A stretch of DNA of 64,000 bases from Dugong dugon (taxonomy: Eukaryota; Chordata; Mammalia; Sirenia; Dugongidae). The stretch is from NCBI GenBank assembly GCA_030035585.1, contig CM057472.1, forward strand, positions 86,673,601 to 86,737,600, read 5' to 3'. The position numbers and the translations under genes are program-made. This document shows, piece after piece, positions 56,246 to 64,000 of the stretch (position 1 is its first letter; each line of letters starts with the position of its first letter). The notes under the pieces are model-generated. The model worked only from the letters and a program-made list of their open reading frames with translations. It had not been told where the DNA came from and made no database searches.

Positions 56246-56702
56246 AAGCCATTAATTTGAAGGGTCTTGCAAGTAAGTCCGTCTGGTTCTTGCCCCTCTT
56301 GATTAAGTCAGAAGCAAAGATACAGAGAAGGAGAGCAACATTCCTTAGGTAGGACATGAGAGATCTGGGATTCAGAGTTTTAGGAATCAGTTGTTACCTT
56401 CAAGACGCCGAGAGGTGCCGGGTGAAATCCAAGCCTTCTCATCCTCTAATAGAGGTGGGATGCCGGTCTGAGCCTCAGTCTCCTTGTCTGCTTGGGGGCG
56501 TAATGATATTGGCTTATCTCCCAGAAGCCTGGGGAACATTCAAGTCATAGCATTGATGATAGGTACTCAGGGCTGTGCCATCATTTCCAAAAGGATAGAA
56601 ACACGGGCATTAGACTATAATTTGGTGTCCACCAGGCTCTTCCTCATGCTTCTAAAAAAAAATCCTGCTTCTGTAACAAATACTACCAGGACACATTTCT
56701 GG

Positions 56703-56866
56703 GAGTTCCTGAGTGGTGCAAGCAGTTAACTTGCTTGGCTGCTAACTGAAAGGTTGGAAGTTCGAGTCCACCCAGAGGTGCCTCGTAAGAAAGTTCTGGT
56801 CATCTACTTCCAAAAAATCAGCCACTGAAAACTGCAGTTCCACTCTGACACACACAGGGTCTGGCT
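56703..56866 (+). repeat. AfroSINE, tail truncated
   Basis: GTTCCTGAGTGGTGCAAGCA head, GAAAGGTTGGAAGTTCGAGT; breaks off at ACACACACAGGGTCTGGC. Confidence 0.85.
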
Positions 56867-56974
56867 ATATAGCAAAGCAGGATATATAACTGTCCGGTTG
56901 ACTCCATTGTTTTATCTGGACTAGAGGGAGGGGAAAAAGGCTTGGGACTGCTGCGGGAGGCACAGAAGTGAATT

Positions 56975-57176
56975 CAATCCACTGCCCTCGAGTCCATTCC
57001 TGTTCACAGAGACCCTACAGGACAGAGTAGGATTGCCCCATAGGGTTTCCAAGCCTGTAAATCTTTACAGAAGCAGACTGCCTCATCTTTCTCCTGTGAG
57101 GCGGCTGGTGAGTTCAAACTGCTGACCTTTAGGTTAGCAGCCGAGCGCTCAACCACTGCACCACCAGGGCTCCTAA
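56975..57176 (-). repeat. AfroSINE with 9-bp target duplication
   Basis: AAGTGAATT at 56966-56974 and 57177-57185. From CAATCCACTGCCCTCGAGTC to CACCAGGGCTCCTAA. Confidence 0.95.
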
Positions 57177-57449
57177 AAGTGAATTAGTAGGCTGTAATTT
57201 CACAGCTGGTTGCCTGGTCTGTATTGGCTAGCAGATATGAGTCTTGGCTCCAACTGCCAGCTGGCAGTTGCCTGGTTTCAGGTGTTTACCTGGAGTCTTC
57301 CGGGATGCTGCATTAACAGCTGTAAAGAGAGCTAGTTATTCAATCCGCTCAGAGAAAGGTTAAAGTGTGGGTCTTCAGGCTTCCCTGGGGGCTAATCCAC
57401 TGACAGGAGAGTCAGTGAGAACACACACATTAGGAGGGGGACCGTTCAT

Positions 57450-57472
57450 GGGGGGGGGGGGTGGGCGGGAGG
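57450..57472 (+). other. G-run, quadruplex-capable
   Basis: Twelve G followed by TGGGCGGGAGG, four or more G-runs with 1-nt spacers on the sense strand. Confidence 0.7.
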
Positions 57473-57884
57473 AGCTTGTTCTTATTATAGTTATAAATGG
57501 AAGTGTTTAAAACTTAAATTGGAATTTAGGCAGCAGAGGAGAAACATGGACGGAAATGAATTATTTATTCCATCACTGGGGTCCCGGAAGCATGGAGTCG
57601 GGTGTTAATCTCTTTGGCCCAGAAGATGGTTTAAGGTTGGCTGTGCGGAATCTGACCTTATCTGCTCCTGGCCAGACACCTCAGCTTCACTTAATTTGCC
57701 TTGAGAATAATCCAAAGAAGACTCCTTTACCTTGTTCGTAAGAAGCATGTGAATATTTACTTAGCATGTGATCAGAGGAATCAAAAGTGCTTATGTCAAT
57801 GATTTCTTTTAACCCCATAATTTCCCAATAGGTCTGAAGGGGAGGGAAAAGCTGGAGGAGTGGACTCAGGTTGACAGGTTGAGT

Positions 57885-58045
57885 TTACCGTCCCTGCACA
57901 ATAATCCAGTGAGGGAGCTTCTATTGTTCCCATTTCACTGATGAGGAAATTGAGGTTTAGAGAGATCCAGCATCTCATCTAAGATCATCCAGCTATCAAT
58001 GATCCTTACTCGGGTTCAAGCCCAAGGTGCTATCCTGACTCCATC
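57885..58045 (-). repeat. MIR SINE
   Basis: CCATTTCACTGATGAGGAAA, GAGGTTTAGAGAGATCCAGC, CGGGTTCAAGCCCAAGGTGC. Confidence 0.7.
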
Positions 58046-58250
58046 CTGGCCCTTTGCACTGCCCCACGCTGACACTTTAGTGAACTTCAAGGTAGCAGCT
58101 ACAATAAAAATATTTAAAAAAACCTTTCCAAGGCTAGGAAGGGACAAGTAAGTAGTTCAGGGGGTTATGGCTACTGGTGAAGACAGAAAAAAACCCATTC
58201 TTCATAGAGAACTCTTACTGCCCTTTTAGACTCTCCCATCCTGTCTCTTG

Positions 58251-58465
58251 GAGTCCCTGGGTGGGGTCACTGGGGAGTGCAAATGGTTAACGGGATGGGC
58301 TGCTAACTGAAAAGCTGGTGGTTTCAGTCTACCCAGAGGAGCCTCCAGAGAGAGACCTGGCGATCTACTGAAAAATCAGCCACTGAGAACCCCGTGTTGT
58401 GCGGTTCTACTCTGATACACGTGGGGTTGCCATGAGTTGGAGTGAGTCAACTCGATGGCAACCAG
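58251..58465 (+). repeat. AfroSINE with short head insertion
   Basis: GTCCCTGGGTGGGGTCACTG head (about 15 nt extra), AGCTGGTGGTTTCAGTCTAC, tail CAACTCGATGGCAACCAGTG. Confidence 0.85.
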
Positions 58466-59240
58466 TGTTGGTCTGATCAGTTTCTTTCTGGAGCCAAAAA
58501 TATTTGCATATGTAAACTCCCATTGCTCTCCCCCGCTCTCTATCGAACGCAATGCGTTTTATCTGATAGTTCACCTCAAGTCTACCCATTAAGTTAACTT
58601 ATTCTTCTTGCTAGAACATTTCTGAGACAGTTGCCCAAAGCAAGTCATGGTGAGTCTAGATGCTTTGTACATTTCTGTCTTCTGACATAAAGGAGGCATC
58701 CCTGGTTCCACAGTCCTGTGGCAGAGAGAGGGGAGGAGGGACTGGGCGTACCTGTTGCCTTCAGAGTTCTGCAGTTTCAACATCTCTGAAACATCTGAAG
58801 AAGCATGTGTTAGGAAGTGCTTTGTATCTTCACAGCTTCCAGAGACTTCAAACCATGCTTGGTTCCCTCTTCCAGATCCATTTATTGAGTGCCTGTTGTG
58901 TATTGGGTGTCCAAGATTTGGGGCTCATGTTACTTTGTAACCAGGATATAGGGGGTGCCTCAGGCCCTGCTTTGCTATGGAGAGCAGAGGTGAGGGAGGG
59001 CTCTAAAGTCATATCAAGCGAGGACTTCTGGTACAAGGTGCCTGCCTTTGTCTGTTCACCTTCTTCAGTGCCATTAGGATCAAGCACCTGTTTCTTCCAC
59101 CCTTCACTCCTCTTTACCACACTACCCCCCAACTCCATCCATAGAGCAGCCTTGCTTTTCTTTTAATTGGCTTATGAATTTCATTTCAGTCCAAAAAAAA
59201 AACATTTGAGCCTGTATGGGTTTTTTTACTGAGCCTCTAG

Positions 59241-59420
59241 GGGAGTCCCTGGGTGGTGAAAATGGTTAAGCATTCGACTATCAACCAAAAAGTTTGTAGT
59301 TCAAATTCACCCAGAGAAGCCTTGGAAGAAAGGCTTGGTGAAACCCTATGGAGCAGAGTTCTACTCTAACATGCATGGGGTCACCACGAGTCGTAATCTA
59401 TTCTACGGAAATTGGTTTGG
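59241..59420 (+). repeat. AfroSINE
   Basis: GTCCCTGGGTGGTGAAAATG head, CACCACGAGTCGTAATCTAT tail. Confidence 0.85.
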
Positions 59421-59892
59421 TTCTTTTTTCCTCCTATGGGGTTTTAGGGGCTGGGGATACAGTGTGAATAAGAGAGGCCTGGCTTTTGCCCTGAATGCTT
59501 ACAATCCTTTGGGGGAAGGCCATACGGGTAATTGTGAAAGTTGTGGATGTTTGGAAGAGGAGGCGTAGAGTGCACCAGGGAAGTAGAGCAAGGGGGCTGT
59601 CCTCCTTGGCTGTTTGGAAAGGGGTAATCATTTCTCCTAGACTCTCACTGTTTAGACGTGCACCTTGCAGGTCCTCCCCTCATTCCTGCCGCTCTGTGAA
59701 AACACACTCTGGACCACTATGTTGCATGACGTTGTAGCGTTGTTAAACTTCTCTTTGTTCTCTGATTGTCTCTGTCATGTTGCCTGCCTTGGTATACTAT
59801 CTTCTGTGGGACAGCAAACAGATACATCTTCCCTAAACTCTGTACCCCACACCCCACTCTCCCAAAGGAAGACTTTTTCCCCCCACTTTTAT

Positions 59893-60120
59893 AATTTATT
59901 TTTGTTGTTGTTGTTGAGCATATACACAGCAGAACATACACCAATTCAACAATTTCCATGGGTACAATTTAGTGAGATTGACTACATTCCATTCTCACCC
60001 TCTTTTCTGAGTTGTTCCTCCTGCATTAACATAAGCTCACTGCCCCCCAAGTTTCCTATCTAATCTTTCAAGTTGCTGTTGTCAATTTGATCCCATATAG
60101 ATAGATCTTAAAAGAGCACA
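59893..60120 (-). mobile_element. Afrotherian LINE 3' end fragment
   Basis: TTGTTGTTGTTGAGCATATA, CAATTCAACAATTTCCATGG, GTGAGATTGACTACATTCCA: the type also seen at 45395-45480. Confidence 0.5.
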
Positions 60121-60129
60121 CATGGCCCC

Positions 60130-60600
60130 TATTCCCTAGAAAATAAAGTCTGAGCTGCATTCAGCACTCCACAGTTCGGTTCAACCTCAGCTTTCATCCC
60201 CATTTATGGAAACCTTTTACCACAACCAGGCCCCGTTCTCCCTTGACCCTGCAGTATCCCAGATGCATTCTTATCTTTGTGGCTCTGCTCATTCTCCTCC
60301 CTTTATCTTGAATATCTGCCCCCAATTCCAGCCATCGGTTGAAGTTTAATTCAAGTTTTACTTCCTCTGTGACACTTTCCCTGAGCATCTCAGCTCTTCA
60401 GAATGCCATAGAACTTGCGAGCTATACCACTCACTTGCTACTTAGCCCGTACTGCCCCCTTCTGTAGTTTGCATCTCTATCTGCCTTCCTCTTCAGCTAG
60501 TCTGTGAGCTCATGGAGGCCAGACACCTCGCATTCTAAGCCTTGTGATCATCATCACGCCTCTACAGATAGATGCTTGATGGTTATGGGATGGTTGATGA
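60130..60600 (+). repeat. L2 LINE 3' region
   Basis: AATTCAAGTTTTACTTCCTC, GTGACACTTTCCCTGAGCAT, CTAGTCTGTGAGCTCATGGA and AGATAGATGCTTGATGGTTA in L2 order. Confidence 0.65.
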
Positions 60601-60804
60601 GCTTTATCCCGTTAATTAATGTTGCCCATGGTTTAATCCCATGCCAGGCATACATACGTAACCAAAGGAGGGGAGAAAAATAGGAAAAGAACTTGAGGAA
60701 TTAAAGGTGGACCTAAAATTTTATATATTGTCCTAAATCACAACCTATGAAAACAATAAACGCAGTATTTTCAGTTTTGTGAGGGATGAGGTAGGGTGGT
60801 ATAA

Positions 60805-60990
60805 AAAACCAAAACAAAACCCACTGCCGTTGAGTTGATTCTGACTCAGCGACTCTATAGGGTTTCCAAAGCTGTAAATCTCTTCGGACGCGAACTGCCA
60901 CATCTTTCTCCTGCACAGCCCTGGTGGTCTGGAACTGCCGACCTTTTGGTTAGCCATCAATGGCTTTAATCACTGCACCATCAGGGCTCC
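60805..60990 (-). repeat. AfroSINE with about 11-bp target duplication
   Basis: AGGGTGGTATA before and AGGATGGTATA after (10 of 11). From CCAAAACAAAACCCACTGCC to CATCAGGGCTCC. Confidence 0.9.
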
Positions 60991-61094
60991 TAGGATGGTA
61001 TAGGGGATACTACAGTTGAGAGCAGGGGTAGAGGAGGAAGAATAAAATAGAGGGAGGTGAGTTGGAAAGGATTGAAGAGGAGGCCCAATCAAGG

Positions 61095-61265
61095 AGCCGT
61101 GCGTGTGGATTCTGGAGCCTTGGGTTTAAGTCCTGACTCTGCACTTCTGACTCTTTGGCTTGGGTAAGTCACGTCGCCTCTAAGCCCTGGTGCCTTGTCT
61201 GTTCCCAGGTCTGCTGGGAAATCAAACGAAAGCAGTCTGTAAACTGTAAAGCGCACTATGAATGG
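61095..61265 (+). repeat. MIR SINE
   Basis: TTTAAGTCCTGACTCTGCAC, CTTGGGTAAGTCACGTCGCC, GTCTGTAAACTGTAAAGCGC. Confidence 0.7.
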
Positions 61266-61739
61266 AAGCGAGTGGTGTTACTATAAACAGCAGCGTCATT
61301 GTTTATTGTCCGAATCCTCCCAAAGCCACACTGTGGCAGGGGGACAGATCGATGGATGGGTCTGTTGTGACAGGAGGGAAGAGACCAGACTGGAAGGAGA
61401 CTGTGGTCAGATTCTGCAGGCCTTGCACCTGCAGCAAAGCCGCACCTGCGCAAACGCTCTTGGGGCAGAGGGTGCTTCCTCAGGCCTGGGCAGGAAAGGA
61501 AGGGTGTGTAGACCCCAGTGACAGGTACAAGCGGGAGGCCAGTTGAGGATGGTGAAGGGTCTCGGTTACCATGGTTACTGTAGATGGGTCACGTGGTGTC
61601 AGTACGAGCATTGGAACAAGCAGAAGACCTGGGTTGTGGCCCCAGCTCTGTGCTTAGAAGCCATAGCAGTTCATTAGAATGCAGTATTAGTCTACCAGCT
61701 GTCTGAGACTGAATGCTTTCCCTAGTCCTCATCTTACTT

Positions 61740-62060
61740 CATCCTTGCAACAACACTGTGAGCTGGGTACTGTTGTTATCCTCCTACTACAGATCAGGGA
61801 ACAAGTTCAGGGATGCTAAGTGACTAGTCCAAGGTAACCAGCTAGTGAGAGGCAGCAGCTGGGATTGAACCCAGGCCTCTCTGCCAAGCCTGAGCTCTTA
61901 GCCACTGTTTCACTGCCTGCAGTCTCTCGGAGCCTCAGTCTTCTCATCTGTATCACAGGGATAATGACATGTACCCCGTTTCCCACACGGGGCATTAGGA
62001 ACTGCTGAGATAATAGATATGGAAGCACTATGTACGCAGTAAAGTGTATATGGTACATGC
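61740..62060. repeat. Two MIR SINEs, converging
   Basis: A minus-strand MIR (CTGTTGTTATCCTCCTACTA, GGGATTGAACCCAGGCCTCT) to about 61915, then a plus-strand MIR tail (CAGTCTTCTCATCTGTATCA, GATAATAGATATGGAAGCAC). Confidence 0.65.
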
Positions 62061-62953
62061 GGATATTTACTGAGAACCTAAGTATCAGCCCGGTATTGCG
62101 ACAAATGCTAGGATACAGTGGGGGATACGGCAGCCAAGGTTCCTGCTCACATTAAAGTTATATTCTAGTCATAATCTGCTAATCCACGGAGCTGTCAGAA
62201 AGTGGGAAGGCAAGAGAAAATATGGTAATCTAAGATGATTTCTGTTTTCAGAAAGGGAGAGTTCATGTTAATGGACAGCCACTGCCCTTTAAATTCACCT
62301 TCATTCCCAAGTATAAATAACGAAATCAAATTAAGAGAATAAGCAATGTGGGAAATTTACAAAGACGGTTAAACAGAAAAGCAAAGAGAGTGAATTTATA
62401 AAAGAACAAACCACGTCAGGACATTTTGATCACTCTAAAAAAGAAAAGCACAGTTCTTGAAAGTGAGACGTATGCAGTGGATGTAATATATCTAGATTTT
62501 AGCAAAATCACTTGAAGGAGAAATGGCCTGAAATATTGCCTGAGAAATTAATTCAAATTGGCCGGGGTGGAAGTCGTGTCACTCAGAGTGAAAACTGGCT
62601 GTGCGATGGGAGCAAGGGGTGTCATGACAAATGGCCACAGCTCTAGGGGTGTGATGGGCTCATGCGAGAAGACCCAATTTTGCTATCATCACTTAATGAT
62701 CTGGAAGAAAGACTCAGCTCCTGGTAATGACGTTCATACGTGACGCTAAATCGGGAGGTGTCACCGTGATGGCTCGTGGAAGGAGAGAACAGTGAAATAA
62801 GACAGCAGTGAAGGTCAGGAGGCCGTTCAGGCAGGAACAATGGGGGAGGATGCAGGCAAGGACGGATGGAGAGGATTTCCTCGAGGACAGTCCGCAAACA
62901 TTAAAAAAAATTATATATATATATATAGAGAGAGAGACATATATGTATATATA

Positions 62954-63439
62954 CAGTCATGTGCCACATAACATCCATTCAGGCAATATCTGATGGCATA
63001 TACATCCGTGGTCCCGTAAGGTTATAATAGAGTTCAGAAATCCCGATTGGAGAATGGGATGGTTCATATCTAACGTCAGCTAGTCAAATATTTGTCTTAG
63101 TGTATAGTATATAGGGTACCTTTCTATGCATAAAAAACATAAAAGAAACACTGCCAGATACACTAAAACATTTTTAACATAATAATACAGTAATAATAAT
63201 AATGTTTTGATGTGTCACAAAGTAGTGCCTGTTTGTTTTTACGAACCATTGTGTGTCTGTACCTCAAATTTTTAATATAATATGCTTTATGGGGTTGCTT
63301 CATAGCTATGGGTGGTACGTAAGTCAGACGTTCATAACCCAGGGACTGCCTGTATATAATACAGTGTTCACACAATGTCCAAATAACATAACGTCCTATT
63401 TCACAGAACATATCGTGGACATTAAGCGATGCATGATTG
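62954..63439. mobile_element. Tigger/pogo-like MITE
   Basis: 486 bp flanked by TA (62952-62953, 63440-63441). Ends CAGTCATGTGCCACATAACA and, inverted, CAATCATGCATCGCTTAATG agree at about 16 of 23 positions. No transposase ORF. Confidence 0.65.
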
Positions 63440-63492
63440 TACATATGTATACATATACATCTATGTGTGTTTATATGTATACATACGTATAT

Positions 63493-63702
63493 ACCAAACC
63501 AAACTCATGGCTATTGACTCGATTCCAACTCATGGCAGCCTCATGTGTTACAGGGTAGAACTGCTTCATAGGGTTTTCTTGGTTGCAATCCCTATGGAAG
63601 CAGATTGCCAGGTCTTTCTTCCACAGTACTGACGACTAGGTGGGTTCAAACCACGAACTTTAGGTTGGAAGTTGAACACAACTCATTTGTGCCACCCAGG
63701 GA
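63493..63702 (-). repeat. AfroSINE
   Basis: CCAAACCAAACTCATGGCTA tail, AAGCAGATTGCCAGGTCTTT, head TGTGCCACCCAGGGAC. Confidence 0.85.
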
Positions 63703-63704
63703 CA

Positions 63705-63706
<2 letters not shown>

Positions 63707-63744
<38 letters not shown>
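63707..63744. repeat. (CA)n microsatellite
   Basis: About 38 nt of CA immediately after the SINE. Confidence 0.95.
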
Positions 63745-63746
<2 letters not shown>

Positions 63747-64000
63747 CATATGTAGTCGAGTCAGGACAGAAATGAGAGATGGAGAGCCAAGGAGAGATAA
63801 TTCTATGATTTGAGCTGAATGTGACAAGTGACCAGGAGGTATGTTTCGGGGAGCAGAAAGGCATCTGGGCCATGGTGGGTGTTTTCTGATTGAGCCCCTC
63901 CTTTTTCCCACTCTGCCTTTCAGAGCGTCATCAACTGCCTGAAAAGGTGGGCTCTTGAGACACACTCTGCACATTTGTTTCCTGGTTCTGCTGCTTTATT

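Larger units (their letters stand above)
35519..64000 (+). other. NRXN3: NRXN3 intron after SS1 microexon C (3' end outside window)
   Basis: At least 28.5 kb of intron. No reading frame encodes the LNS2 exon that should follow GRSK. Contents: L2-like relics, an RTE piece, AfroSINEs, two repeat-poor blocks, an antisense solo LTR, microsatellites and a Tigger-like MITE. I recognise nothing in 35540-37190, 39080-40180, 45670-46690, 48640-49850, 51150-51500, 51690-52230, 53400-54320, 54810-55700, 57190-57880, 58470-59230 or 62070-62900. Confidence 0.85.

Noticed and set aside
63924-63946. Fourth microexon candidate (23 nt) between CTTTCAG and GTGGGC
   Set aside because: Length is not a multiple of three, the peptide is not neurexin, and the donor is weak. 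Probably a chance splice-like pair.
1-64000. CRISPR arrays, operons, phage or plasmid features, rRNA genes
   Set aside because: None seen. Direct repeats are SINEs, microsatellites or two-copy duplications, and the sequence is clearly mammalian.
35519-64000. NRXN3 LNS2 exon expected after GRSK
   Set aside because: Looked for the residues that follow SS1 in all frames; not found, so it lies beyond the window.

Overview
This window reads as intronic DNA from an afrotherian mammal, most likely a paenungulate and probably an elephant. The main evidence is about 35 copies of tRNA-headed, RTE-tailed SINEs (AfroSINE type, with heads such as GAGCCCTGGTGG or GTCCCTGGGTGG). RTE/BovB-like LINE pieces, placental-wide MIR, L2, CR1/L3 and MER5-type relics, and LTRs are also present. 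There are no bacterial-style genes, no CpG-island promoter and no long coding ORF; the open frames of up to 200 codons all fall in repeats or in intron.

The only host gene I can support is neurexin-3 (NRXN3) on the + strand. Three in-frame microexons are present: 18 nt (13093-13110, DVSQGP), 30 nt (32560-32589, GLSHLMMSEQ) and 12 nt (35507-35518, GRSK). Each is bounded by AG/GT and each sits in codon phase 1. Joined, they match the alternatively spliced segment 1 (SS1) of alpha-neurexins, the linker between the first EGF-like module and the second LNS domain. The large exon before them and the LNS2 exon after them are outside the window. The window therefore holds more than 13 kb of intron before microexon A, 19.4 kb between A and B, 2.9 kb between B and C, and more than 28 kb after C.

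Layout. 1-13092: intron with MIRs, AfroSINEs, a minus-strand LINE 3' end (7054-7705), an RTE tail splitting an L2, a unique block at 12300-12530, and a hairpin carrying a TGCATG (RBFOX) motif just before microexon A. 13111-32559: MIRs, a minus-strand tRNA-Gly-type SINE between two CA arrays, two short tandem duplications, a plus-strand LINE 3' end complementary to the 7 kb copy, a palindromic repeat, CR1/L3 relics, and a solo LTR nested in a SINE (25060-25571). 32590-35506: mostly unique sequence, with a retroviral primer-binding-site-like string at 34551. 35519-64000: L2-like relics, an RTE piece with the C-terminal end of a reverse transcriptase, repeat-poor blocks at 41040-41450 and 43150-44500, a cluster of three SINEs inserted at nearly one spot (47126-47783), an antisense solo LTR with TATA and polyadenylation signals (50197-50776), a full tRNA-Gly-type SINE, and a Tigger-like MITE (62954-63439).

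The microexons carry signs of neural alternative splicing: long CU-rich tracts, TGC next to an acceptor, GCATG motifs on both sides of A and B, and an acceptor in C joined directly to a donor-like GTAGAA. I found no new multi-gene system. The most interesting signals are the microexon architecture and the repeat arrangements that could act on it.
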